This document shows positions 14,969 to 23,421 of a DNA stretch of 64,000 nt, piece by piece. Each line of letters opens with the position of its first letter. Position 1 is the stretch's first letter. Source of the stretch: Streptomyces europaeiscabiei (lineage in GTDB: Bacteria > Actinomycetota > Actinomycetes > Streptomycetales > Streptomycetaceae); assembly GCF_036346855.1 (NCBI RefSeq), contig NZ_CP107841.1, positions 3,228,001 through 3,292,000 on the forward strand, in the 5' to 3' direction. The translations under genes and the position numbers were made by a program. The notes beneath the pieces were generated by a model. It made no database searches and was not told the DNA's origin. It saw only the letters and a program-made list of their open reading frames with translations.

Positions 14969-16000
14969 ATGTCGAAGATCAGGCCGAGCAAGGGCGCCCC
15001 GTACGCACGCATCCTCGGCGTGGGCGGTTACCGCCCGGTCCGGGTGGTGCCCAACGACGTGATCCTGGAGAAGATCGACTCGTCCGACGAGTGGATCCGT
15101 TCCCGCTCCGGCATCGAGACCCGGCACTGGGCGAACGACGAGGAGACCGTCGCCGCCATGTCCGTCGAGGCGTCCGGCAAGGCGATCGCCGACGCCGGGA
15201 TCTCCGCCGAGCAGATCGGCGCGGTCGTCGTCTCGACCGTCTCGCACTTCAGCCAGACCCCGGCCGTCGCCACCGAGATCGCCGACAAGCTCGGTACGGC
15301 CAAGGCCGCCGCCTTCGACATCTCGGCCGGCTGCGCGGGCTTCGGCTACGGTCTGACGCTCGCCAAGGGCATGGTCGTCGAGGGCTCGGCGGAGTACGTC
15401 CTCGTCATCGGCGTCGAGCGGCTGTCCGACCTGACCGACCTGGAGGACCGGGCCACGGCCTTCCTCTTCGGTGACGGCGCCGGCGCGGTCGTCGTCGGCC
15501 CCTCCCAGGAGCCGCACATCGGCCCGACGGTGTGGGGCTCCGAGGGCGACAAGTCCGGCACGATCAAGCAGACGGTCCCGTGGGACGAGTACCGGATCGG
15601 TGACCTCGAAAAGCTCCCGCTCGACAGCGAGGGCAATGTCAAGTTCCCCGCGATCACGCAGGAGGGCCAGGCGGTCTTCCGCTGGGCCGTGTTCGAGATG
15701 GCGAAGGTCGCGCAGCAGGCGCTGGACGCGGCCGGGATCAGCTCGGACGACCTGGACGTCTTCATTCCCCACCAGGCCAACGAGCGGATCATCGACTCGA
15801 TGGTGAAGACACTCAAGCTGCCGGAGCACGTCACGGTCGCGCGTGACGTGCGTACCACCGGCAACACCTCGGCAGCCTCGATCCCGCTCGCGATGGAGCG
15901 GCTCCTGGCGACCGGTGAGGCGAAGAGCGGCGACACCGCGCTCGTCATCGGCTTCGGGGCGGGTCTCGTGTACGCCGCGACGGTCGTTACCCTCCCCTAG
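14969..16000 (+). CDS. fabH: Beta-ketoacyl-ACP synthase III FabH
   Basis: A 343-residue thiolase-fold initiation condensing enzyme with the Cys-His-Asn triad: Cys122 in SAGCAGFGYG, His268 in PHQANERI, Asn299 in TTGNTSAAS. It condenses malonyl-ACP with acetyl- or branched acyl-CoA starters; streptomycete FabH favours branched starters. It begins 13 bases after the fabD stop with a GGAG site. The downstream gap to acpP contains a perfect hairpin. Confidence 0.97.
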   Translation: MSKIRPSKGAPYARILGVGGYRPVRVVPNDVILEKIDSSDEWIRSRSGIETRHWANDEETVAAMSVEASGKAIADAGISAEQIGAVVVSTVSHFSQTPAVATEIADKLGTAKAAAFDISAGCAGFGYGLTLAKGMVVEGSAEYVLVIGVERLSDLTDLEDRATAFLFGDGAGAVVVGPSQEPHIGPTVWGSEGDKSGTIKQTVPWDEYRIGDLEKLPLDSEGNVKFPAITQEGQAVFRWAVFEMAKVAQQALDAAGISSDDLDVFIPHQANERIIDSMVKTLKLPEHVTVARDVRTTGNTSAASIPLAMERLLATGEAKSGDTALVIGFGAGLVYAATVVTLP

Positions 16001-16009
16001 GCACCCGCT

Positions 16010-16029
16010 GCCGGACCCTGTGGTCCGGC
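16010..16029. other. Intercistronic hairpin between fabH and acpP
   Basis: Perfect 8-bp stem GCCGGACC / GGTCCGGC with a CTGT loop, 10 bases after the fabH stop. With no U-run it may attenuate or mark an RNA-processing point, so that acpP mRNA can be more abundant than fabDH. Confidence 0.65.
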
Positions 16030-16112
16030 GCGGGACATGCACAACCTGCCGCTGACGCGGTGGGCCGCCCCACCCTCTGAAAACCTCTGAGAACTACGAA
16101 GGAGCGCCTCAC

Positions 16113-16361
16113 ATGGCCGCCACCCAGGAAGAGATCGTCGCCGGTCTCGCCGACATCGTGAACGAGATCGCCGGCATCCCGGTCGAGGACGTCCAGCTGG
16201 ACAAGTCCTTCACCGACGACCTGGACGTCGACTCCCTGTCCATGGTCGAGGTCGTCGTCGCCGCCGAAGAGCGCTTCGACGTCAAGATCCCGGACGACGA
16301 CGTCAAGAACCTCAAGACGGTCGGCGACGCGACCGACTACATCCTGAAGAACCAGGCCTGA
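16113..16361 (+). CDS. acpP: Acyl carrier protein of fatty-acid synthesis
   Basis: An 82-residue acidic four-helix ACP. The phosphopantetheine attachment serine is Ser41 in LDVDSLSMVE. A strong GAAGGAG ribosome site lies 8 bases upstream. It carries growing acyl chains between FabD, FabH, FabF and the reductases. It is flanked on both sides by hairpins, consistent with separately tuned mRNA levels. Confidence 0.97.
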   Translation: MAATQEEIVAGLADIVNEIAGIPVEDVQLDKSFTDDLDVDSLSMVEVVVAAEERFDVKIPDDDVKNLKTVGDATDYILKNQA

Positions 16362-16405
16362 TCCGCGGATCGGGTTCGGACCGGTCCTGACCGGCCCGTT
16401 TGCCC

Positions 16406-16423
16406 CGCCACCCGGCGGTGGCG
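16406..16423. other. Intercistronic hairpin between acpP and fabF
   Basis: Perfect 7-bp stem CGCCACC / GGTGGCG with a CGGC loop, following a GATCCGCGGATC palindrome at the acpP stop (about 16360-16371). Probably an RNA-stability or partial-termination element downstream of acpP. Confidence 0.6.
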
Positions 16424-16457
16424 CCGCTGATCCTCGTAACCGTTGGAGAAAATTCCC

Positions 16458-17729
16458 GTGAGCTCGACCAATCGCACCGTGGTCGTCACCGGTATCGGCG
16501 CAACCACACCGCTGGGTGGCGACGCGACTTCCACCTGGGAGGGGCTGATCGCCGGCAAGTCCGGTGTCCGTCCCCTGGAGCAGGAGTGGGCCGCCGACCA
16601 GGCGGTCCGTATCGCCGCGCAGATCGCCGTGGAGCCGTCCGAGGTCATTCCCAGGCCGCAGGCCCGCCGTCTGGACCGCTCGGCGCAGTTCGCGCTGATC
16701 GCGGCCAAGGAGGCGTGGGCCGACGCCGGTTACACGGAGACCTCGGCCGACGAGGGCACCGTCGACGCGGACCGCGTCGGCGCGGTCATCGCCTCCGGTA
16801 TCGGCGGTGTGACGACGCTGCTCGACCAGTACGACGTGTTGAAGGAGAAGGGCGTACGCCGCGTCTCCCCGCACACCGTGCCCATGCTGATGCCCAACGG
16901 CCCGTCCGCCAACGTCGGTCTGTACGTCGGCGCGCGTGCCGGTGTGCACACCCCGGTCTCCGCCTGCGCGTCGGGCGCCGAGGCCATCGGCTACGCCATC
17001 GAGATGATCCGCACCGGCCGCGCCGATGTCGTGATCGCCGGTGGCACCGAGGCCGCCATCCACCCGCTGCCGATCGCCGCGTTCGGCAACATGATGGCGA
17101 TGTCCAAGAACAACGAGGACCCGCAGGGCGCCTCCCGTCCGTACGACACCGGCCGTGACGGCTTCGTCCTCGGCGAGGGTGCCGGTGTCGTCGTCCTGGA
17201 GTCGGCGGAGCACGCGGCGGCGCGGGGTGCCCGGGTCTACGCCGAGGCCGTGGGCCAGGGCATCTCCGCCGACGGCCACGACATCGTTCAGCCGGAGCCG
17301 GAGGGGCGGGGTATCGCCCAGGCCCTGAAGCACCTGCTGGAGAACACCGACCTGGACCCGGCGGAGATCGTGCACGTCAACGCGCACGGGACGTCGACGC
17401 CGGCCGGTGACATCGCCGAGCTGAAGGCGCTGCGGAAGGTGTTCGGTGACGACACCGACCACTTCGCGGTGTCCGCGACGAAGTCCATGACCGGGCATCT
17501 GCTCGGCGGTGCCGGTGGGGTGGAGACGGTGGCGACGGTGCTCGCGCTGTACCACCGGGTGGCTCCGCCGACGATCAATGTGAACGACCTCGACCCGGAG
17601 GCCGAGGCCAACGCGGACATCGTCCGCGGGGAGGCCCGCAAGCTGCCGGTCGAGGGGCGTATCGCTGCCCTCAACGACTCTTTCGGGTTCGGTGGGCACA
17701 ACGTGGTGCTTGCGTTCAGGAGCGTCTGA
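16458..17729 (+). CDS. fabF: Beta-ketoacyl-ACP synthase II FabF
   Basis: A 423-residue elongating ketosynthase with the Cys-His-His triad: Cys170 in VSACASGAEA, His310 in NAHGTSTPAGD, His347 in SMTGHLLGGAG. GTG 16458 with GGAG nine bases upstream is preferred to the TTG at 16443. It extends acyl-ACP by two carbons. It is the last gene of the operon and is followed by a strong terminator. Confidence 0.96.
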   Translation: MSSTNRTVVVTGIGATTPLGGDATSTWEGLIAGKSGVRPLEQEWAADQAVRIAAQIAVEPSEVIPRPQARRLDRSAQFALIAAKEAWADAGYTETSADEGTVDADRVGAVIASGIGGVTTLLDQYDVLKEKGVRRVSPHTVPMLMPNGPSANVGLYVGARAGVHTPVSACASGAEAIGYAIEMIRTGRADVVIAGGTEAAIHPLPIAAFGNMMAMSKNNEDPQGASRPYDTGRDGFVLGEGAGVVVLESAEHAAARGARVYAEAVGQGISADGHDIVQPEPEGRGIAQALKHLLENTDLDPAEIVHVNAHGTSTPAGDIAELKALRKVFGDDTDHFAVSATKSMTGHLLGGAGGVETVATVLALYHRVAPPTINVNDLDPEAEANADIVRGEARKLPVEGRIAALNDSFGFGGHNVVLAFRSV

Positions 17730-17759
17730 GTTCTGCCCTGGCTGTACTGAACGGCGTGT

Positions 17760-17789
17760 GGCCCGGATCCCTCTTCAGGGGTTCGGGCC
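17760..17789 (+). terminator. fab operon terminator hairpin
   Basis: A 13-bp stem (17760-17772 with 17777-17789, two G-U pairs) around a CTTC loop, 30 bases after the fabF stop. It has no long U-run, as is common in Streptomyces. Confidence 0.7.
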
Positions 17790-17821
17790 GCAGCTGTTTG
17801 TGCGTCGGGTGCGGGTGGGAC

Positions 17822-17863
17822 GGGGCTGGTCGCGCAGTTTCCCGCGCCCCTTTCGGGGCGCTC
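17822..17863 (+). repeat. Dispersed GGCTGGTCGCGC element, full copy
   Basis: The best-preserved copy: GGCTGGTCGCGCAGTTTCCC followed by the hairpin GCGCCCC-TTTC-GGGGCG. It lies in the fabF/DUF3145 convergent gap, where the hairpin may terminate both transcripts. Confidence 0.75.
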
Positions 17864-17864
17864 C

Positions 17865-18359
17865 TCAGACCACCTGGTGCAGCCAGCGGACCGGGGCGCC
17901 CTCTCCCGCGTATCTGAACGGCTCCAACTCGTCGTCCCAGGGCTTGCCGAGGAGTTTGGCGATCTCGGCCTCCAGGTCGGTCTCGCCGCGCTGGGAGCGG
18001 GTCAGAGAGGCCCGCAGGCGGTCCTCGGGGATGAGGATGTCGCCGTGGATGCCGGTGACGGCGTGGAAGATGCCGAGCTCGGGGGTGCAGCTGTAGCGCT
18101 CGCCCTCGGCCGTGGCGCAGGGCTCGGCGGTGACCTCGAAGCGGAGGAGGTGCCAGCCGCGCAGTGCGGACGCGAGCTTGGAGGCGGTACCGACCTGGCC
18201 CTGCCAGGAGAACTCTGAGCGCCAGGTGCCCGGGGCGGCCGGCTGCCGGATCCAGTCGAGGTTCACGCGCGTCCCGAGAACACCGGCGACGGCCCACTCG
18301 ACGTGCGGGCACAGCGCACGCGGCGCGGAGTGCACGTACAGGACTCCACGTGTCGTCAC
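17865..18359 (-). CDS. DUF3145 family protein
   Basis: A 164-residue protein starting at GTG 18359, giving the conserved TTRGVLYVHSAPRALCPHVEWA opening (in parts). Two alpha-beta repeats are seen, ending with LGKPWDDELEPFRYAGEG and WLHQVV. The family is restricted to actinobacteria and is a constant neighbour of the fab operon; no function is established. It is convergent with fabF. The much longer open frame upstream is not coding. Confidence 0.85.
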   Translation of the reverse strand: MTTRGVLYVHSAPRALCPHVEWAVAGVLGTRVNLDWIRQPAAPGTWRSEFSWQGQVGTASKLASALRGWHLLRFEVTAEPCATAEGERYSCTPELGIFHAVTGIHGDILIPEDRLRASLTRSQRGETDLEAEIAKLLGKPWDDELEPFRYAGEGAPVRWLHQVV

Positions 18360-18713
18360 CGGGGCCTCCACAGAGCAGGACAGTTTGCGATTCGACGGAT
18401 CGGCGGTGGCGGAGCGGCCACGTGGCGAGGCTACCGTGCGGCAGGGCAAGGAGTGTGACGTACCGTCGGAGCCAACGCCGGGAAGCAGCGGTGTTTCACC
18501 CGGCGGGACGCGTGCCGGACCCCCGGCCGGGGGTCCGGGGCCGTCCCCCGGGAAGACACAGCCACCCGAGGGGACGCCTGTGCGGTACGGAACAGTTGCA
18601 CCTTGCGCCGCACCGTTCTCGCCACCGTTCCCACCGGCCTGCTGTGTCGGGAACTCTCGCGCGTTGTCATGGGTGGGAACTTGCACGTGCGGGACCGACG
18701 AGGGGACCAGGGG
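18360..18713. other. Noncoding gap (354 bp) with a 24-bp perfect palindrome
   Basis: The divergent gap between DUF3145 and the SGNH lipoprotein contains a perfect palindrome at 18515-18538 with arms CCGGACCCCCGG / CCGGGGGTCCGG and no loop. No other gene-like frame is supported. The palindrome could be an operator or an extruding cruciform; a promoter for the lipoprotein should lie to its right. Confidence 0.6.
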
Positions 18714-19619
18714 ATGCGGAAGCGACGCCACCGTTCGAGGGCGGTGTTCGGCGCGGCCTTGGCGGCGGTCCTGCTGGCCGTGGCCGGCTGTGACGCCACC
18801 GGTGGTGACTCCCCCGGCCCCGAGGGAACGGGAGCGAGGGCCAAGCCCTCCCCGTCGCCCACCCCCACCCCCGCCTGGGACAGCACCCCCGAGTCGCTGG
18901 CCGCCGTCGGTGACTCCATCACCCGTGGCTTCGACGCGTGCCAGGTGCTCTCCGACTGCCCCGAGGTGTCCTGGGCGACCGGCAGCGACGCCTCGGTCGA
19001 CAGTCTCGCCGTACGGCTGCTGGGCGCGGCCGGCGCGGCACAGCGGAGCTGGAACTACGCGGTGACCGGGGCCCGGATGGCTGACCTGCCGAGCCAGGTG
19101 GCGCGGGCGGTGCCCCGTAAGCCGGAGCTGGTCACGGTGATGATCGGCGCGAACGACGCGTGCCGGGCGACCGCCGCCGACATGACCCCGCTCGCCGACT
19201 TCCGCGCCGACTTCGAGGACGCGATGGCGACCCTGCGGGACAGCCTGCCCAAGACCCAGGTGTTCGTGGCGAGCGTGCCGGACCTGAAGCGGCTGTGGTC
19301 CCAGGGCCGTACGAACCCGGTCGGCAAGCAGGTCTGGAAGCTGGGCATCTGCCCGTCCATGCTGGCCGACCCCGACCTCCTCACCACGGCGGCCGGCCGG
19401 CGGCGCGACGCCGTCCAGGACCGGGTGGAGGCGTACAACGACGTCCTGCGCGAGGTGTGCGCCGAGGACCGCTACTGCCGGTACGACGGGGACGCCGTCT
19501 TCGACTACCGCTTCGGACAGACCCAGCTCAGCCAGTGGGACTGGTTCCATCCGAGCGTGGACGGGCAGGCCCGGCTGGCGGAGATCGCGTACCGGATCAT
19601 CAGCAGGAAGGATGCGTGA
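18714..19619 (+). CDS. Secreted SGNH/GDSL hydrolase lipoprotein
   Basis: The protein has 301 residues from ATG 18714, which follows a GAGGGGACCAGGGG ribosome region. A type II signal peptide ends in the lipobox LAVAGC, then a Pro/Ser/Thr-rich linker. The SGNH blocks are AVGDSITRG (nucleophile Ser), the block III GANDAC, and WFHPS with the catalytic Asp/His pair replaced by DWFHP. An esterase on the outer face of the membrane is likely; the substrate (lipid or carbohydrate ester) is unknown. It is convergent with the GH3 gene. Confidence 0.85.
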   Translation: MRKRRHRSRAVFGAALAAVLLAVAGCDATGGDSPGPEGTGARAKPSPSPTPTPAWDSTPESLAAVGDSITRGFDACQVLSDCPEVSWATGSDASVDSLAVRLLGAAGAAQRSWNYAVTGARMADLPSQVARAVPRKPELVTVMIGANDACRATAADMTPLADFRADFEDAMATLRDSLPKTQVFVASVPDLKRLWSQGRTNPVGKQVWKLGICPSMLADPDLLTTAAGRRRDAVQDRVEAYNDVLREVCAEDRYCRYDGDAVFDYRFGQTQLSQWDWFHPSVDGQARLAEIAYRIISRKDA

Positions 19620-19771
19620 CCTGGGTTTCCGCCGTGGCCAAGGGTTGCGTTCATGAGTGAGCTCCTGACGCGCCCAACCGGCCGCAGTTTCCCAGTACGG
19701 AGCTGCGGCCGGGGGCCGTGTATCGGTCGGAGACCGTCTAGTGGGTTCGGGGCGCGTCAGTAGTCAGGTTC

Positions 19772-19867
19772 GTTCGTGGTCGGGCGCGTTCGTGGTCGGG
19801 CGCGTTCGTGGTCGGGCGCGTTCGTGGTCAGGCGCGTTCGTGGTCGGGCGCGTTCGTGGTCGGGCGC
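19772..19867. repeat. Six-copy 16-bp tandem repeat
   Basis: Six uninterrupted copies of GTTCGTGGTCGGGCGC (19772-19867), with one G to A change in copy four. They lie in the convergent gap between the SGNH lipoprotein and GH3 genes. Period 16 is not a multiple of three and is not coding. A likely hypervariable locus. Confidence 0.95.
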
Positions 19868-19875
19868 GGGGTGGG

Positions 19876-19907
19876 GGCTGGTCGCGCGGTTCCCCGAGCC
19901 CCTGGCG
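19876..19907 (+). repeat. Dispersed GGCTGGTCGCGC element copy
   Basis: GGCTGGTCGCGCGGTTCCCC followed by a weakened hairpin half, directly after the 16-bp tandem array and at the 3' end of the GH3 gene. Confidence 0.7.
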
Positions 19908-19916
19908 GAGTCGCGG

Positions 19917-22385
19917 CTACTCCTGGACCTCGATCGTTGCCGTCACGCGGCGATCGGCGATCGAGCGACCTGCCTCCACCTCGTACGAACCCCTCACACG
20001 GGTCCACGAGTCGGCCGCCTCGTCCCAGATTTCGAAGGCTCGGCGCGGAAGTCGGACGACCGCCTCCTTCGTCTCCCCCGGGGCCGCCTCCACCGTCGTG
20101 AAGCCCGCCAGCCAGCGGGTCGGGCGGTTCTCGTCCGGGGTCGTGGGGGCCAGGTAGAGCTGGATGGTCTCGCGGCCCTTCCTGGTGCCAGTGTTGCGGA
20201 CCCGTACCGTCGCCGTCGTGCCCGTGACGTCGAGGGACTCGTACGTCCAGTCGGTGTAGCCGAGGCCGTGGCCGAACGGGTACGCGGGGGTCGCGGTCTG
20301 CCTGTCCCAGGCTCGGTAGCCGATGAAGACGTCCTCGTCGTAGGAGAGCTCGCCGGCGGTCGGGGCGACCTGGGTGACGGGCGCGTCCGGGAGGGAGCCC
20401 CAGGTGGTGGGGAGGCGGCCGCCGGGCTCGTGGGTGCCGGTGAGGACGTCGGCGAGAGCGGCGCCGCCCTCCTGGCCGGGGAACCAGGTGAGGAGCGCGG
20501 CGGCGACGTCGTCGCGCCACGGGAGTTCCACCGGGGAGCCGGAGTTGATGACCACGACGGTGTCGGGGTTGGCGGCGGCCACGGCGCGGACCAGGTCGTC
20601 CTGGCGGCCGGGGAGGCTCAGGTTCTTGCGGTCGAAGCCCTCGGACTCGACGCGGTCGGTGGTGGCCACCACCACGACGGCCGTGTCGGCGGCGCGGGCG
20701 GCCTCGACGGCCTCGGCGATCAGGTCGTCCGGGTCGCGCTGCGGCTCCTGGTGGCAGAGCGAGAAGGCGATGACCTTGAAGAGGGCATCGGCGGGGAGTG
20801 CCGTGACGTGGGTGAGGGAGATCTCGGTGGGCGTGCCTGCCGTCAGTTCGACCTGAGCCCGGGGGACGGGGGCGCCGAAGAACGTCACGAAGGGGTCGTC
20901 CGTGTCGGTGGTCTGGACGTCGTCGAACAGGGTCGTGCCGTCGACGGTGAGGGTGAAGGCGCCGAGGCCCTTGATGCCGAAGGTGTGCGTGCCGGTCTCG
21001 CGCGGGGTGAAGGTGCCGGTCAGCTCGACGGTGTGCAGGGCGTCGTGGGTGACACCGTCGGGAAGGTCCGAACCCATCCACTGGAGCTGGCCGTTGGGGG
21101 CGGAGCCGATGCCGAGGACCGTGCCGGTGGTGTCGCGGCAGACGGCTCGCAGGACGAAGCCCTTGTCGGCGACGGCGAGTTCCACGTTGGGGTCCGCGCC
21201 GACGGCGTACGTCAGCGTGCCTTCGGGGAGGGCGGTGGTGAGGCCGTCGAGGGGGGAGACGATGCGGGACGGGAAGACCGTGGCGGAGCCGCCGCCGAGG
21301 ACGCGGGCGTCGCGGGCCGCGGCGCCGATGAGTGCGACCTTCGCGCCCGGCCTCAGGGGCAGGGCCGCCCGACCGTCCCGTACCTCGTTGCGGACCAGGA
21401 CGAAGGCGCGGCGGGCGATCTCGCGGGCCAGGGCCTCGCCGTCGACCGGGGCGGGGAGTTCGGTGACCACCGGGTCGGCGCCCTCCAGGATGCCGACGCG
21501 GGCGGCCAGCCGCAGGACCCGGCGGACCGCCTCGTCGACCTCGGCCTCCGCGACCTCACCGGCACGGACGGCGGTCGCCAGGGGCTCGCCGTAGACCGTG
21601 GCCGGGCCGGGCATGGCGACGTCGAGGCCGCCGGTGAGGGCGCCGGCCGTGGAGCGGGCGGCCATCCAGTCGGAGACGTTGAAGCCGTCGAAGCCCCACT
21701 CGCCGCGCAGGACCTCGTTCACGAGGTAGCGGTGCTCGGTCATCGTGGTGCCGTTGACCGTGTTGTAGGCGGTCATGATGCCCCAGGGGTGGGCGTTCGC
21801 CACGATCGCCTCGAAGGGGGCCAGGTACAGCTCGCGCAGGGCGCGTTCACCGACCAGGTTGTTCACCGTGAAGCGGTCGGTCTCGGCGTCGTTGGCCACG
21901 AAGTGCTTGACCGTGGTGCCGACCCCGCCGGACTGCACGCCGGTCACATAGCCCGAACCGATCTCGCCCGTGAGGTACGGGTCCTCGCTGTACGCCTCGA
22001 AGTGGCGGCCGCCCAGCGGGGAGCGGTGCAGGTTGACCGTGGGGGCGAGGAGGACGTGGACGCCCTTGCGGCGGGCCTCCTGGGCCAGCAACACACCTGC
22101 CCGGCGGGCGAGTTCGGGGTCCCAGGTGGCGGCGAGGGCGGTCGGGGAGGGCAGCGCGACGGACGGGTCGTCCACGGTCCAGCGCACCCCTCGTACGCCG
22201 ATGGGGCCGTCGGACATCACCAGGGAGTCCAGGCCGATCTCGGGGAGCGCGGGCAGGGTCCACATGTCCTGGCCGGAGAGGAGCCTCGCCTTGGCGTCGA
22301 GGTCCAGCTCGGCCAGGGCCTTCTCCACGGCCGCTTCGCGCGTCTCGTCGGCCGGGGTCGGGTGTGTACCCGGGGTTGCCGCCAT
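19917..22385 (-). CDS. GH3 family beta-glucosidase/beta-glycosidase with PA14 insert
   Basis: An 822-residue protein from ATG 22385, which has GAGGAGG seven bases upstream; the longer frame is rejected. Domains in order: GH3 N-terminal barrel with KHFVANDAE (160-168) and the nucleophile Asp239 in GFNVSDWMA; first part of the GH3 C-terminal sandwich; a PA14-like insertion (about 380-530); the rest of GH3-C; and a C-terminal fibronectin III-like domain. No signal peptide is visible, so it likely hydrolyses imported oligosaccharides in the cytoplasm. It is divergent from a TetR gene that may repress it. Confidence 0.92.
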   Translation of the reverse strand: MAATPGTHPTPADETREAAVEKALAELDLDAKARLLSGQDMWTLPALPEIGLDSLVMSDGPIGVRGVRWTVDDPSVALPSPTALAATWDPELARRAGVLLAQEARRKGVHVLLAPTVNLHRSPLGGRHFEAYSEDPYLTGEIGSGYVTGVQSGGVGTTVKHFVANDAETDRFTVNNLVGERALRELYLAPFEAIVANAHPWGIMTAYNTVNGTTMTEHRYLVNEVLRGEWGFDGFNVSDWMAARSTAGALTGGLDVAMPGPATVYGEPLATAVRAGEVAEAEVDEAVRRVLRLAARVGILEGADPVVTELPAPVDGEALAREIARRAFVLVRNEVRDGRAALPLRPGAKVALIGAAARDARVLGGGSATVFPSRIVSPLDGLTTALPEGTLTYAVGADPNVELAVADKGFVLRAVCRDTTGTVLGIGSAPNGQLQWMGSDLPDGVTHDALHTVELTGTFTPRETGTHTFGIKGLGAFTLTVDGTTLFDDVQTTDTDDPFVTFFGAPVPRAQVELTAGTPTEISLTHVTALPADALFKVIAFSLCHQEPQRDPDDLIAEAVEAARAADTAVVVVATTDRVESEGFDRKNLSLPGRQDDLVRAVAAANPDTVVVINSGSPVELPWRDDVAAALLTWFPGQEGGAALADVLTGTHEPGGRLPTTWGSLPDAPVTQVAPTAGELSYDEDVFIGYRAWDRQTATPAYPFGHGLGYTDWTYESLDVTGTTATVRVRNTGTRKGRETIQLYLAPTTPDENRPTRWLAGFTTVEAAPGETKEAVVRLPRRAFEIWDEAADSWTRVRGSYEVEAGRSIADRRVTATIEVQE

Positions 22386-22435
22386 CGCGGTGCCTCCTCG
22401 TCGAGTCCGATCTGTCTCCCCATCGTGCATCCATT

Positions 22436-22475
22436 ACCTGTAGAGCGGTAGGTTTCGTTATCTTGGCGTTATATT
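22436..22475. promoter_or_regulatory. GH3/TetR divergent control region
   Basis: An imperfect dyad ACCTGTAGA-GCGGTAGGT (22436-22453) sits in the 130-bp gap. TATATT at 22470-22475 is a good -10 for the TetR gene. It is a candidate operator for the adjacent regulator. Confidence 0.4.
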
Positions 22476-22515
22476 TCTGCCCGTTCGGCGGGGTCCGATG
22501 ACGTACGGTGACGGC

Positions 22516-23115
22516 ATGAGCGGCACCAGCAGGACCAGGGGCGTCAGGGGTGAGGAACGGCGCGCGGAGATCGTGCTGGCCACCCTGGAGGTGATCGCCG
22601 AGCGCGGCTACCGGGGCGCGAGCATGGCCTCGATCGCCGAGCGCGTCGGGCTCACCCAGCAGGGACTGCTGCACTATTTCCCCACCAAGGACGCGCTGCT
22701 CGTCGCCGTCCTGGAGGAACGGGACCGATGGGACGCCGTGCCCGACAGCGCGCTGCGGCTCGACCTGCTCGGCTCCCTCGTCGAGTACAACGCCATGCGG
22801 CCCGGCATCGTCCAGACCTTCTCCGCGCTGCTCGGCGAGAGCGTCACCGAGGGGCATCCCGCGCGGGAGTTCTTCACGGAGCGGTACGGGCGGGTGCGAG
22901 GGGCCCTGGCGGAGGTGCTGCGCGCCGAGTACGGCGACCGGCTGCCGAGCGGGCTGACGCCGGAGCGGGCGGCGCCGCTGCTGGTGGCCGTGATGGACGG
23001 TCTGCAGTACCAGTGGCTGCTGGATCCGGGGGCCGTGGACATGCCGGGGGCGTTCCGGGACTTCCTGGCGTTGCTGGGCGAGGACGGCGAGGGGCGCGGG
23101 GCGGGGGGCGGTTGA
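22516..23115 (+). CDS. TetR family transcriptional regulator
   Basis: The protein has 199 residues. The TetR helix-turn-helix is at about 12-60 (ERRAEIVLATLEVIAERGYRG; SMASIAERVGLTQQGLLHYF). The C-terminal domain resembles the TetR_C_6 type found next to glycoside hydrolases. ATG 22516 or ATG 22498 may be used; neither has a strong ribosome site. It is divergent from the GH3 gene, so sugar-responsive repression of that enzyme is inferred. Confidence 0.87.
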   Translation: MSGTSRTRGVRGEERRAEIVLATLEVIAERGYRGASMASIAERVGLTQQGLLHYFPTKDALLVAVLEERDRWDAVPDSALRLDLLGSLVEYNAMRPGIVQTFSALLGESVTEGHPAREFFTERYGRVRGALAEVLRAEYGDRLPSGLTPERAAPLLVAVMDGLQYQWLLDPGAVDMPGAFRDFLALLGEDGEGRGAGGG

Positions 23116-23421
23116 CGGGGCCCGGGGTGGGGCCTGGTTGACGGGGCCCGGTCGACGGGGCCCGGGGTAGGGCTCGATCGACGGGACCCGGGGTGGGGCC
23201 GAGCGGAGGTCGAGGGGCGATCGTCGGTGCCGACCGGGTGCCGTTGCGCCCACCCGCACCGCCGCCCCACCGGCACGACGCCCCGCAGCCAGGGCGAGGG
23301 AACGACGGCAACCGCCTCCACCACGGGGCGGCATGGCGCGCGCCCCTTCCGTCACGCAATACTGCCGCCGTCCGGAGCGACACCCCCACGGCACGACAGC
23401 TACGGAAGGACCCGAACTCCC
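23116..23421. other. Noncoding gap (306 bp) with degenerate GACGGGGCCCGG repeats
   Basis: Four direct repeats of GACGGGGCCCGG (one with G to A) begin near 23115, 23140, 23153 and 23179, with GGGTGGGGC tails. They lie between the TetR stop and the next gene. No additional gene is supported. The open frame through this stretch gives Pro/Arg/Thr-rich low complexity only. Confidence 0.6.

Noticed and set aside
14041..17729. Ketosynthase, ACP and acyltransferase genes as a possible polyketide cluster
   Set aside because: Gene order and sequences match primary fatty-acid synthesis next to fasR; no ketosynthase chain-length factor, cyclase or tailoring genes nearby.
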